Shown here in pieces: positions 27,591 to 36,371 of a stretch of 64,000 nucleotides of DNA. This stretch comes from JAJEFO01 sp965209045 (lineage in GTDB: Bacteria > Pseudomonadota > Alphaproteobacteria > Rhodobacterales > Rhodobacteraceae): contig CBDBPW010000002.1 of NCBI GenBank assembly GCA_965209045.1, forward strand, positions 248,001 to 312,000, written 5' to 3'. The notes below the pieces were generated by a model. That model ran no database searches. It saw nothing but the letters and a program-made list of their open reading frames with translations, and had not been told where the DNA came from. The position numbers and the translations under genes are program-made. How positions within the stretch are numbered: the stretch's first letter is position 1; every line of letters begins with the position of its first letter.

Positions 27591-27866
27591 TCAGGTCGAT
27601 CGCTGGGTGTCGGTCCGAAGGACGGACTTCCGGTGCGACGTGTTGCTGACGTGCCGTCGGCCTGTGCTTCGGGACGGGAGTCGCGTGTCCTGGCATGTCC
27701 GCTTGGCGTCGCGTGATGCTGTCCGGTGCTGAAGGCACGACCGGACCTCTTGGGCGGACAGTGCCTGCGGTGCGCGACCCCAGTGCCTTGCGAGCTTGCA
27801 GACGCTGGCCAGGCAGATCATCCGCGTGTTCCGTGACAGACCCTTCATGGTCATCACCTCGACCAT
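27591..27866 (-). pseudogene. Tyrosine recombinase N-terminal fragment
   Basis: The translation MKGLSRNTRMICLASVCKLA, continuing RHWGRAPQALSAQEVRSCL, matches the SAM-like core-binding domain at the start of tyrosine integrases that accompany IS91-like and plasmid elements. After about 50 residues the similarity ends in Arg/Ser-rich sequence, with no catalytic domain in any frame nearby. It is a broken remnant, different in part from the C-terminal integrase fragment at 18.4 kb. Confidence 0.5.
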
Positions 27867-28396
27867 CCTAGCTCGACTTCAGAAGCCCGACGGATTTCTT
27901 GACTGAATTGACGTGTTTCGGTGCGGAGGGCGCCTTGCTTTCAAGGGCCCGACCCCTTCGAGGTTGCATGTGGTGCCGACCGGCCCCCTTGATCCGGGGA
28001 TCGCCGCGGCGGAGTCCCTGTCCAGGTTCGCACACTGCTGACAGGGGTCGCATCGCACCTCTCTTCGTTTCGGCGTGCCGTCCGCTGCCCTTCGGGCACC
28101 GTGTAGTGCCGGCCTTTAGGGGCCGGGTCGTGGAAATTCAATGAGTTACGGGCTTCGTGACCCGCGAGTTGCGGAAGTCGGGCTAGCGCGAGCCGGAGAC
28201 TGGCCGGATACCTTCCAATTCGATGTCATGACCGACTGCCTTGGTCGTGATCCCCCCCGACCTACGGGGCGCGAAGGGCGCAGAGCAACGCCAGCCCGGC
28301 ACGCAACTGCCGCGTTGAAGAAAACGACGACAGTCAGTCAGGACAGACCGAACGTACGGCCCAACTGGCCGCGAAGCGGCCTTCGTTCAATTAGTT
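27867..28396. other. Non-coding region after the integrase remnant
   Basis: About 530 bases with no gene supported on either strand. It looks like decayed mobile-element or intergenic sequence. Confidence 0.45.
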
Positions 28397-28425
28397 TTGC
28401 AATTGATTCGATCCGACTGTATTGG
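28397..28425 (+). promoter_or_regulatory. Candidate promoter of the small secreted protein gene
   Basis: TTGCAA (28397-28402) and TATTGG (28420-28425) are separated by 17 bases in a locally AT-rich stretch, 27 bases before the start codon. Confidence 0.35.
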
Positions 28426-28451
28426 TGCAGTAGCATCAGGGAGGGAGGCAA

Positions 28452-28766
28452 ATGACAATCTCTCGCCTCGCCAGGATTGTCGCCGGGTTCGGCATGGTTC
28501 TGCTTGGGTCGGTGCACGCCGGAATGGCCGAGAAGATCGTGGCCAATTGCACCGGAATGGTAGATTTCGACATCTACACGATCGACACCGAGGAGCCCGT
28601 TCAGGATGTCGCGCTCGTCGGAACATCCAAGGTGACCATCGACGACGAGTTCATCATTCTGACCGGGGATTTCGGCGAGTACAAGTTCGATCTCAACCGT
28701 GGGACGCTTTATCGGGATGGCAGTGATACCGGCATCTACTGCACATATTCCCGCAAGGCCGGATAA
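28452..28766 (+). CDS. Small secreted protein, unknown function (104 aa)
   Basis: AGGGAGGGAGG just before ATG 28452 is an excellent ribosome site. The product has a signal peptide (IVAGFGMVLLGSVHAGMA) and a mature part of about 80 residues, rich in Asp and beta-branched residues, with two cysteines (VANCTGM and IYCTYSRK) that could form a disulfide. No family was recognised. The alternating pattern (KVTIDDEFIILTGDFGEYKF) suggests a small beta-sheet protein of the periplasm. It stands alone between non-coding stretches. Confidence 0.65.
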   Translation: MTISRLARIVAGFGMVLLGSVHAGMAEKIVANCTGMVDFDIYTIDTEEPVQDVALVGTSKVTIDDEFIILTGDFGEYKFDLNRGTLYRDGSDTGIYCTYSRKAG

Positions 28767-29529
28767 ACCGCTGGAACCAGTCGGACGCGAGCCGCCCCGC
28801 AATCGATCCGTCACTCTTGGCTTCGGCTCTTCTCCTTTCGGTTTGCTGCCGTCACGGTCCTTCATGGCTTGGAAGGCGATGAACGCATGGGGCAGGAGCC
28901 TGATGCCCTGAAACTGACTGGACAGCCTTGATCTGGAGTGGCGGACCGCCGGCACCAAGCAACCCTGGGCTCCGGGCCAAGGCCAACGCCGTTCCCGGCA
29001 TGTACGCCGCGCCTCTTGCCGCCGGCTCCAGGACGAAGCTGTCAGTTTGAGCGTCATGGCCGCAGGCGCGCAGGAATCCGCGCTTGGCTTCCAGGCCCCA
29101 CTACGGGAGACCGTGCCCGATTGACGGGACACCGCCCGCCCAGCGGGCGGCAGCGCTCCCCAATTCCGTTGCCGGCTCGACCGACATGGCGGCGAAGTCT
29201 GCGCGTGCGCACGACGCGGAACTGTCGGGAAAGTCCGTTTGAGGACGCACGCGGGCCGAACTTCATCGCCTCCGCACGCGGCGGTCTCTCTTGGGCGGAC
29301 AACTTCATTGGATTTTCCAATGTGAAGTATTTGGAAAAACGACTTCCCTTTGTGTTGAGCGTGAGATTTGGTATGATCACACTTCGACTAGAGCCGCTTG
29401 GGCCCGGTTTGGACGTGTTCTCTGTTCGCGAAGACCAGAAAACCTTCGTCGGGTTCGGGAAGTCTCAATGCGCTTGCCGTGTTGGGAGTCAGCAGGCTTC
29501 GCCCCACGGCAATCCTAGGGAGGGAATAG
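28767..29529. other. Long leader region before the molybdenum hydroxylase genes
   Basis: About 760 bases with no supported gene. An AT-rich patch at 29300-29380 contains TATGAT (29372-29377), with a weak TTTGTG 17 bases upstream. This is the best candidate promoter for the iorAB-type operon and would leave a leader of about 150 bases. Open frames here lack motifs. Confidence 0.4.
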
Positions 29530-29991
29530 ATGTCGATAACGCTTAATATCAACGGTCAGGACCACTTGATCGACGTGGATCCGCAAATGCCCCTGCTTTG
29601 GGCGATCCGCGAAACGGTCGGCCTGACAGGCACGAAGTTCGGCTGCGGCATCGCCCAGTGCGGCAATTGCACGGTGATCGTCGACGGCAACGCCGTGCGG
29701 TCCTGCAACACGCCCGTCGCAGCCGCGGCGGGAAAGACGATCCGCACCATCGAAGGCGTCTCGGAAAACAACGACCACCCGGTTCAGCAGGCATGGCAGG
29801 AACTTACGGTCCCGCAATGCGGGTATTGCCAGTCCGGCCAGATCATGTCGGCCGTCGCCCTGCTGGAGAAGAGCCCCGATCCCACTGACAACGAGATCGA
29901 CAAAGCCATGGCCGGAAACATCTGCCGGTGCGGCACCTACCCGCGAATTCGCGCAGCCATTCATCGTGCTGCCGAACTGAGCAAGACCTGA
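29530..29991 (+). CDS. [2Fe-2S] subunit of molybdenum hydroxylase (IorA-like)
   Basis: A 153-residue protein with two [2Fe-2S] domains. The plant-type cluster is at C39, C44, C47 and C59 (CGIAQCGNC...C). The helical domain cluster is at C97, C100, C132 and C134 (QCGYC...ICRCG). This is the small subunit of the xanthine oxidase family, closest in layout to isoquinoline 1-oxidoreductase/aldehyde oxidoreductase alpha subunits. It has no signal and is probably carried across the membrane with the Tat-directed large subunit. AGGGAGGGA precedes the ATG, and the large subunit starts 11 bases after its stop. Confidence 0.9.
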   Translation: MSITLNINGQDHLIDVDPQMPLLWAIRETVGLTGTKFGCGIAQCGNCTVIVDGNAVRSCNTPVAAAAGKTIRTIEGVSENNDHPVQQAWQELTVPQCGYCQSGQIMSAVALLEKSPDPTDNEIDKAMAGNICRCGTYPRIRAAIHRAAELSKT

Positions 29992-30002
29992 GGGAGACAG
30001 TC

Positions 30003-32198
30003 ATGAAACATATGAACCTCACCCGACGGAGCTTCATGAAGATCACGACCTCGGCCGCGGGCGGTCTGGCGGTCGGAATTCACTTCCCGTCGATGGCCGA
30101 GGCCAGCGTCGAAGGTGCCGCGGCGGAAATAAACGCCTGGCTGACCATCGACCCCAACAACATCGTCAGCATCGTGACGCCCCAGACTGAAATGGGTCAG
30201 GGTGCGTTCACCGCAGTTCCCATGATGGTGGCAGAGGAACTTGACATACCGTGGGAAAACGTCCGGCATGTCTATGCAAGTGCCAACCGCCATGTGAACA
30301 ATGACAATCTCTACACGACGACGTCCACTGGCGGCTCCACGACAGTTTCACGCCGTCATCCGTACATGATGCAGGCCGGCGCCTCGGCCCGCGAGCGCCT
30401 GCGCGTGGCCGCGGCGAACCGCTGGCAAGTGCCGGTGGACAAGGTGACCGCCAAGCAGGGCTGGCTCACGACAGAGCACGAGGAGCAGGGCACGCTTCAG
30501 GGTTCCTACGGGGAATTCGCGGCCGAAGCCGCAGCCGTCACGCTCGATGAAGAGCCGGCGATCAAGGCCTACGGCGACTGGTGGCTTCTTGGCAGGGATG
30601 TCCCGCGTCTGGACGTGCCGCTCAAGACCAACGGGACCGCAACCTACCCGATCGACGTGTCCGTTCCCGGCATGGTCCATGCCGCGGCGATGGCCTGTCC
30701 GGTGCCCGAGGGTCGGCTGGTGAGCTACGATTTCGAAGCGGTCAAGGACATGCCTGGCGTCATTGCGGCGGTTGAACTCCAGCAGGTCAAGGAAGTGCCT
30801 GCATTCACCGACCTGCGCAGCGGCGTCGCGATCGTGGCCGACAGCTGGTACCAGGCACAGAACGCCTTGGCGGTCATGCCCATTGTCTGGGACTACGGCC
30901 GGGGCACTTCGATCAGCACCGAGAGCCAGATGGCCGAGGCGATGCAGCTGATATCGCAGCCCGGAGCCCTAGTTCTCAACGAGGACGGCAATGTCGGTCG
31001 CAGGTTGGACCGTGGCGTGAATCACGATGCGGTGCACGGGATCATTGAGGCCTCTGCCAGCCAGGTGACCGGCGAAGTCTACTACCGGCCGTTCGAGACT
31101 CACGCGACAATGATGCCGCCCTGTGCCGTGGCTGACGTGAAGGACGACAGGGTCGACGTCTGGACCTTTACCCAGGACATCGCCCGTTCGCTGAACGAGG
31201 TTGCCGACCAACTGGGGCGCGACACCGAGAACGTGTTCCTGCACCAGACCTATCTGGGCGGCGGCTTCGGTGGCGGCTACAACATGGACGTGCACCGTCA
31301 AGCGGCCGCCATTTCGGCAGCGGTCGGAAGGCCGGTCAAGGTAGTCCGCTCGCGCGAGGAGGACGTCGCGCAGGACAGCCAGCGCCCACCTGTCTGGGGG
31401 ACCTACAAGGCCGCGCTCGGCGAGGATGGTCTTCCCGAAGCTCTCGTAACCCATTTCGTGGGCGAAGAGAAGATTCCCGCCTTCTCGCAGCGCGGCGTGG
31501 CCAACATGCCCTACCTGGTGCCGAGCCGTCGCCACGAATACAGCGCGGTCCAGAGCCATATCCCGATCGGCTATCACAGGGCACCGGGCGCCAATTCCAC
31601 CGGGTTCATCGTCGAGCAAATGGTCGATGAGTTGGCCCAGGCTGGCGGCTGGGATCCACTGGAGTGGCGGATCAAGCTGACCGAGGGCAACGAGCCTTGG
31701 CAGCGTGTTCTGCTGGCGATGAAGGAGAAGTCCGGCTGGACGACCGACATGGGTCGAGGTGAAGGCATGGGACTTGCGGTGGTCGCATCGCATGGCACCG
31801 TTGCCGGTTGCGTCGCCACCGTGGCGGTCAGCCGCCGTGGCCAGATCTTCATCGACAAGCTGGATTTCTACATCAACAGCGGCTACGTCATCAATCCGCT
31901 GGCCGCGCGCGAACAGGCCGAAAGCTCGGCGATCTGGGAGATGTCCCACGCCATGTTCGGTGGTCTCGTCATCCGCGACGGCCGGATCGTGAACACGAAC
32001 TTCGACAGCTACCAGGTGATGAAGATGGCGGATACGCCTCCCGAGATCGTGGTGCATCTGGAGATGTCGGAGGATCAGTGGTGGGGAGGCCTCGGGGAGC
32101 CGACCGGCCCACCGACCCCGCCCGCGGTTGCCAACGCGATCTTCTACGCGACCGGCACGCGGATCCGCTCCACGCCGATGGCAAATGCGGAACTGTGA
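30003..32198 (+). CDS. Molybdopterin-binding subunit of molybdenum hydroxylase (IorB-like)
   Basis: A 731-residue protein. ATG 30003 is preceded by GAGGGAGA and starts a Tat signal (MNLTRRSFMKITTSAAGG). The molybdopterin-binding regions include QTEMGQGAFTAVP, YLGGGFGGGYNMD and GYHRAPGANSTGF. The catalytic Glu is probably in GGLGEPTGPPTPPA near the C-terminus, before ANAIFYATGTRIRSTP. The family hydroxylates N-heterocycles or oxidises aldehydes in the periplasm and passes electrons to a c-type cytochrome, for which the trihaem protein at 25039 is a candidate. The substrate cannot be read from the sequence. Confidence 0.9.
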   Translation: MKHMNLTRRSFMKITTSAAGGLAVGIHFPSMAEASVEGAAAEINAWLTIDPNNIVSIVTPQTEMGQGAFTAVPMMVAEELDIPWENVRHVYASANRHVNNDNLYTTTSTGGSTTVSRRHPYMMQAGASARERLRVAAANRWQVPVDKVTAKQGWLTTEHEEQGTLQGSYGEFAAEAAAVTLDEEPAIKAYGDWWLLGRDVPRLDVPLKTNGTATYPIDVSVPGMVHAAAMACPVPEGRLVSYDFEAVKDMPGVIAAVELQQVKEVPAFTDLRSGVAIVADSWYQAQNALAVMPIVWDYGRGTSISTESQMAEAMQLISQPGALVLNEDGNVGRRLDRGVNHDAVHGIIEASASQVTGEVYYRPFETHATMMPPCAVADVKDDRVDVWTFTQDIARSLNEVADQLGRDTENVFLHQTYLGGGFGGGYNMDVHRQAAAISAAVGRPVKVVRSREEDVAQDSQRPPVWGTYKAALGEDGLPEALVTHFVGEEKIPAFSQRGVANMPYLVPSRRHEYSAVQSHIPIGYHRAPGANSTGFIVEQMVDELAQAGGWDPLEWRIKLTEGNEPWQRVLLAMKEKSGWTTDMGRGEGMGLAVVASHGTVAGCVATVAVSRRGQIFIDKLDFYINSGYVINPLAAREQAESSAIWEMSHAMFGGLVIRDGRIVNTNFDSYQVMKMADTPPEIVVHLEMSEDQWWGGLGEPTGPPTPPAVANAIFYATGTRIRSTPMANAEL

Positions 32199-32256
32199 CC
32201 AAGTCCGGGGCTCGATGGGCTCCGGGCAGGCCCGTCCTCCCACTCGGGCGAAGATC

Positions 32257-32285
32257 GGAAGGAGCCGGAGCGGCTCCTTCCCTTT
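32257..32285 (+). terminator. Rho-independent terminator after the molybdenum hydroxylase operon
   Basis: A perfect 11-bp stem (GGAAGGAGCCG / CGGCTCCTTCC) with a 3-nt loop is followed by CTTT, 59 bases after the iorB-like stop. Confidence 0.75.
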
Positions 32286-32377
32286 GCATCGAAGCGCGCT
32301 TTCGGCATGTCGTCATGGCCGGATCCGGCGGCGGTGACCATGAGTGGTCTTTTGCCGGATGTGAGTGACCGACGCCC

Positions 32378-32932
32378 TTGAAGGCGATTCCGGCAGCGGC
32401 GCTTCTTGCGGTTTTGCCTATCCTTGCATGGGCTTGGGATCCGGACGACCTGAACCGGTTTCGGAGCACGCTGAGCTGCATGTCCTGCGACTTGACCGGG
32501 GCAAACCTCGTCAAGGCCGACCTGCGGGCGTCGAACCTTGCCGGAAGTGACCTGACCGGTGCCCGGCTATCCTACGGCATTCTGATCGGCGCAAACCTGT
32601 CGGGTGCAACACTGACTGGGGCCGACCTTCGAGGGGCAAACCTTTTCTATGGCCTGCTGGATGGCGCCAGGCTGGACGGCGCCGACCTGACCGGAGCCAT
32701 ATTGACCGGGGCGACGCTGGCCGGGGCCGATCTGACCGCCACGGATCTGGGCGGCGCGAACCTTTTCTCGGCCAACCTCGCCGGTGCAACCATGCACAGG
32801 ACCGATCTTGGGCGTGCATCGCTTGCGCGCGCCAATCTGAGCGGCACGGAGATTGAACACACCACGCTCGACGACGCGATCTTGTGCGAGACACTGATGC
32901 CGGATGGACGCAGTGCGGACAGGGACTGCTAG
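32378..32932 (+). CDS. Secreted pentapeptide-repeat protein (first paralogue)
   Basis: A 184-residue protein; TTG 32378 is the first usable start, since an in-frame stop lies four codons upstream. It has a signal peptide (AALLAVLPILAWA), then CMSCDLTGANL and about 20 tandem A(D/N)LXX-type pentapeptides up to about residue 160, which fold as a right-handed quadrilateral beta-helix. The C-terminus has CETLMPDGRSADRDC. The flanking cysteines (CxxC before, C...C after the helix) are shared with the protein at 42125. Such helices are binding surfaces; its partner is unknown. It overlaps the nosR-like start by 29 bases, so it is probably in that operon. Confidence 0.85.
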   Translation: MKAIPAAALLAVLPILAWAWDPDDLNRFRSTLSCMSCDLTGANLVKADLRASNLAGSDLTGARLSYGILIGANLSGATLTGADLRGANLFYGLLDGARLDGADLTGAILTGATLAGADLTATDLGGANLFSANLAGATMHRTDLGRASLARANLSGTEIEHTTLDDAILCETLMPDGRSADRDC

Positions 32933-35057
32933 GAGCTGGCTGCCGCGCGCCTGGCGACTGCCGGGGTTCCTGGCGCTCGCGCTTGGTGCCTGGCTTGCCG
33001 GCCCGGCACCGATTTGGGCACAAGGTGACGCACGCCAAACGCCTTCTTTGCTTGACCGACTGACTCCCGAGGTGATGTCCGCGGTCTTTCCCGGGATCAC
33101 CCGGCTGGAAATGGCGGACGACGACGGGCCTGTCGCCGCCGCCGCCTATCGCAGGGAGGAAATGGCGGGCTATGTCTTTTCCACTCTCGATGTGCTCCGG
33201 GCCCCGGGCTATTCGAGCACGCCCTTCGACGTCGTGGCAGGTGTCACGATGGACGGCCGGATTACGGGTGCGGTGGTCCTGTTCCACCGCGAACCCTACC
33301 TGATCAACGACGCCCGCCGCACGGCGCTTCTCGTCACCTTTCTGCAGGCCATCGAAGGCAGCGAGGCGCGGCTCGGCGTCGAAGGCGGGCTGCCGCCGGA
33401 CTTCGTTGCCGGGGCGACCATATCCGCACGCGCCATGCGTAACGCGGTCCAGGAAGGCGCTCGCATGGTGCTGCGCTATCGCACCGAAGAGATCGTGGTC
33501 ACCGAGCCGACCATCGACATGATCAACTTCAAGCCAATGAGCCCGGAGGAGCTTGTCGCTGACGGCGGACTGGCCCTTGCGCATGTGTCGAACGCGAAGC
33601 TGGCCGAGGCGATGGCGCGCGCCGGGGTCGGCGACCTGCTGCCCGAGGTGCCGATGTCGGGCGGACCGGACGACACCTACATCGACTTCGTCGCAGGCTA
33701 TGGCAACGCGCCAAAGGTCGGGCGCAACGGCGCCGGGCTGGAACCCTATGACGAACTGATCAATGGCTGGCCCGCGGGCACCCAAGGGATCTTCGTCGCG
33801 ACGCTGGGCGGAGTCTACGACCACCGCGGCACGCGGTACCACAACCTGTCCAGCGGCTTCCTGCTGGATCGAGTGAAGGTCACGCAGGGAGGTCGCGACT
33901 TCAGCTTCACCAAGGCGGACATGATCGTGACGCGTGGCAAGATCGCAGACATCCTGGTGCTGCCACCCGATAGCGGATTCGATCCGATGCAGCCCTGGCG
34001 CGCGGACCTCTTCGCGTCCGCGGTGAGACCAGACGGGAAACTGGAACGGTTCGTGCTAGCCGGTCTTGCCTACACTCTGCCCGGCTCCATGATCCTCATG
34101 CCAGAACCGAAGCCACTCCCGGCCTGGATCGAACCCTGGGCGGACGGCATGTACGACATCGCGATCCTCTCCACGGCTCTCGCGCTGCTGACTGCGCTTC
34201 TGGCGTTTCAGGCGCAGCTGGCCAGGCGGCGCCAGTTGCACCGATGGCTCAGGACCTCGTTCCTGGTGTTCACGCTGGTCTGGATCGGCTGGATCGCCAG
34301 CGCGCAGCTTTCCGTCGTTCACCTCCTGAACTATCTCAAGGCACCCTTCGTGAACCTTGACCTTGCGTTCTATCTGGCCGAGCCGCTGATCGTGATCCTT
34401 ACGGGATACACCGCAATCTCGCTTGTCCTGCTGGGGCGCGGCGTCTTTTGCGGCTGGCTGTGCCCGTTCGGGGCCCTGCAGGACCTGCTGGCACAGGCAG
34501 CCCGGGCACTGAACCTGCCGCAGTGGACTCCCTCCATGCCCGTGCAACGCGTCCTTTGGAACGGCAAGTACGTTACGCTTGGGGTGATCCTGCTGCTTGC
34601 CGTCGTGGCCCCGGATGCCGCGATCGTCGCCGAGGAAGTCGAACCTTTCAAGACCGCGATCACGGCCGTATTCGTGCGCGGTCTGCCCTATGTCGTCTAT
34701 GCCGTCGTGCTTCTGGTGATCGGGCTCTTTGCAGAACGCGCGTTTTGCCGTTTCCTCTGCCCGCTCGGGGCTGGGCTTGCCCTCCTCGACCGGCTGCACC
34801 TGTTCCAGCTTCTCAAGCGTCGCCCGGAATGCGGCAATCCGTGCCAGCTGTGCGAGCGTTCCTGTCCCGTCAAGGCCATCGATCCCTCCGGAAAAGTCGT
34901 CACGGCTGAGTGTTTCCAGTGTCTCGACTGCATGGTCGAGTATTACGATGACCGACGGTGCCCGCCCTTGGCGCAGCTGCGAAAGGAACGGGAACAGGCT
35001 GCGGGGTTCCGCCCCGTTCTCAAATCGGCCAGCGCAAACTCAAGGGCGCCGGCGTGA
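32904..35057 (+). CDS. NosR/NirI-like membrane flavoprotein with polyferredoxin domain
   Basis: A 717-residue protein with a signal sequence (about 17-40). Next comes a periplasmic FMN-binding domain with the ApbE target motif DFVAGATISARA, where T172 would be flavinylated. A long periplasmic region and about six membrane helices follow (about 415-640), with CxxxCP motifs in FCGWLCPFGAL and FCRFLCPLGAG. The C-terminal ferredoxin-type cysteines are CGNPCQLCERSCPVKAI and CFQCLDC. NosR moves electrons across the membrane to a periplasmic reductase. No nosZ is near, so a sulfur or cytochrome partner is more likely here. The gene is followed at once by apbE (GTGA overlap), the enzyme that attaches FMN to such proteins. 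Confidence 0.85.
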   Translation: MDAVRTGTARSWLPRAWRLPGFLALALGAWLAGPAPIWAQGDARQTPSLLDRLTPEVMSAVFPGITRLEMADDDGPVAAAAYRREEMAGYVFSTLDVLRAPGYSSTPFDVVAGVTMDGRITGAVVLFHREPYLINDARRTALLVTFLQAIEGSEARLGVEGGLPPDFVAGATISARAMRNAVQEGARMVLRYRTEEIVVTEPTIDMINFKPMSPEELVADGGLALAHVSNAKLAEAMARAGVGDLLPEVPMSGGPDDTYIDFVAGYGNAPKVGRNGAGLEPYDELINGWPAGTQGIFVATLGGVYDHRGTRYHNLSSGFLLDRVKVTQGGRDFSFTKADMIVTRGKIADILVLPPDSGFDPMQPWRADLFASAVRPDGKLERFVLAGLAYTLPGSMILMPEPKPLPAWIEPWADGMYDIAILSTALALLTALLAFQAQLARRRQLHRWLRTSFLVFTLVWIGWIASAQLSVVHLLNYLKAPFVNLDLAFYLAEPLIVILTGYTAISLVLLGRGVFCGWLCPFGALQDLLAQAARALNLPQWTPSMPVQRVLWNGKYVTLGVILLLAVVAPDAAIVAEEVEPFKTAITAVFVRGLPYVVYAVVLLVIGLFAERAFCRFLCPLGAGLALLDRLHLFQLLKRRPECGNPCQLCERSCPVKAIDPSGKVVTAECFQCLDCMVEYYDDRRCPPLAQLRKEREQAAGFRPVLKSASANSRAPA

Positions 35058-35455
35058 CCCTTTCGCGGCGCCGGACCCTGCGGATACTCGCCGCCGGCTT
35101 GGCGGTGCCGCTTGGCGTTCTCGCGCTGCAATCGACCCAAGGCCTTCCACGGCCCGTGCGCTGGCATGGCGAGGCGCTCGGTGCGGTATCGACCATGACG
35201 CTTTGGAGCGTCGACCCGGCACGCGCCAGCCGCGCCCTTCGGCGCATGCAATCCGAGATCGCGCGGATGGAGGCGATCTTCAGCCTGTTTCGACCGGCCA
35301 GCGAACTGTCGCGATTGAACCGGGAGGGGCGGCTCGAACGCCCCTCGCGAGACATGGTCGAAGTTCTCGATCTGAGCCGCCGGATCGCCGAGGCAAGCCG
35401 GGGGGCGTTCGATCCTACGATTCAGCCGCTCTGGGCCCTTCACGCCGGCAGCAGG
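35054..35455 (+). pseudogene. apbE: apbE 5' part, FAD:protein FMN transferase, split by a transposon
   Basis: GTG 35054 overlaps the nosR-like stop. The 134 codons present encode an N-terminal signal/anchor (RTLRILAAGLAVPLGVLAL), the ApbE start (GEALGAVSTMTLWSVDP), the MEAIFSLFRPASELSRLN region and GAFDPTIQPLWALHAGSR. The coding sequence is cut at 35455 by a mobile element; translation would then add only a few residues and stop at TAA 35471. The remainder is at 39620-40184. Joining the two with one CAGG copy gives an unbroken 320-residue ApbE, a normal length. Confidence 0.92.
35452..35455 (+). repeat. Target site duplication, left copy (CAGG)
   Basis: CAGG directly precedes the first base of the transposon and is repeated at 39620-39623. 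A fifth base would be G on the left and A on the right, so the perfect duplication is four bases. Confidence 0.85.
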
Positions 35456-35700
35456 TGTAGTTTCCTGATTTAATCCGATCCAGCTGGCAGGTTTCTTCCC
35501 GCATTGTTTCGTGCACGGATTGCCGGATTTCCGGGACAACGTGGGAAGCCGGAACCCGGCTTCTGCCGATCCCCTTTCCCGGCAGAGATCCTTTCCAGGG
35601 AGATCTTTCCTGCAGGCCCTTTCCAAGCAGCATCCGGACGGTAGGTTGATCCGGCGAACGAGGAAGGGGGTGGCCCGCGCGAATTGCACTTCGCCGGGCC
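35456..35700 (+). repeat. Transposon left end with shared short motifs
   Basis: This non-coding end carries GTTTCTTCCC (35491-35500), ATTGTTTCGTGC (35503-35514) and GGATTTCC (35525-35532). All three recur inverted in the right end, so they are likely transposase-binding sites. The outermost bases TGTAGTTTCCTGATTTAATCC resemble the right end only imperfectly. Confidence 0.7.
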
Positions 35701-36318
35701 GTGGACGGGCAACTGCAAATCCGATACGAAACGAAGCTTTCCGCCGAGGAATACGTTAGCACGGAAGCCTGGCGCGACGCCAGACTGGATGTCTGCCCGA
35801 ACCATCCCGCCGGCGGCTGCTCCTTCGGCAGCCACGGCACCTACGCGCGGAAGACCCCCGCCGGCGCTCGGGTGCCACGCTGGTACTGCCGGGACTCCAA
35901 CACCACGTTCAGCATGCTTGCGGACTGCCTGGCGGCGCGGACGCCGGGGACGCTTGACGCGGTCGAGGCGGCCGTGGCCGCGTTCGAGGCCGCGCCGGGC
36001 GTGCAGGAGGCGGCGCGGCGGGCCCGCCCGGGCCATCACATCTCCGACCGCGGGGCCGAGCGGCGCTGGATCCTGTGGCGTGCCGAATGCGTCCACCGCC
36101 TGCTCGCGATCGTCATCGGGCTGCTCCCGGAGCTGCTCCAGGGCGTGGCGCCGGAGATCGCCGCCTTCCGGGCGCGGCTCGGCACCGGATCCGTGCTGAC
36201 GGACCTGCGCGGCCTCTGCGCCGCCCACCTCGGGCACCTGCCGCCGCCGGTCGGATTCCGTCCGCCCGGAACCGGCCCCGGTACCGGACGGGATCCGCCA
36301 ACACTCCGTGCCCCCTGA
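35701..36318 (+). CDS. Transposon protein 1: possible zinc-binding DNA-binding protein (205 aa)
   Basis: The frame begins at GTG 35701; an internal start is possible, as no strong ribosome site is seen. Residues about 30-75 hold Cys/His positions (VCPNHPAGGCSFGSHGTY; RWYCRDSNTTFSML), suggesting a small zinc-binding or zinc-ribbon-like module with an RKTPAGARVPRWYC core. Residues 85-190 are predicted helical (LDAVEAAVAAFEAA; LLAIVIGLLPELLQGV). I believe similar proteins accompany DDE transposase/ExeA modules in other proteobacteria, but I recognise no characterised function. It could be a target-selection or end-binding factor comparable in role to TniQ; that is inference. Confidence 0.65.
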   Translation: MDGQLQIRYETKLSAEEYVSTEAWRDARLDVCPNHPAGGCSFGSHGTYARKTPAGARVPRWYCRDSNTTFSMLADCLAARTPGTLDAVEAAVAAFEAAPGVQEAARRARPGHHISDRGAERRWILWRAECVHRLLAIVIGLLPELLQGVAPEIAAFRARLGTGSVLTDLRGLCAAHLGHLPPPVGFRPPGTGPGTGRDPPTLRAP

Positions 36319-36371
36319 TCCTTGCGCCCCGGGTCCCCCAGACTGGCGGGACAGCAGCAAGGAGAACCGAC

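Noticed and set aside
27867..28451. Possible small genes in the gap after the integrase remnant
   Set aside because: Frames are short, lack ribosome sites and show no protein-like pattern.
30969..32243. Long minus-strand frame opposite the molybdopterin subunit
   Set aside because: Antisense shadow without motifs.
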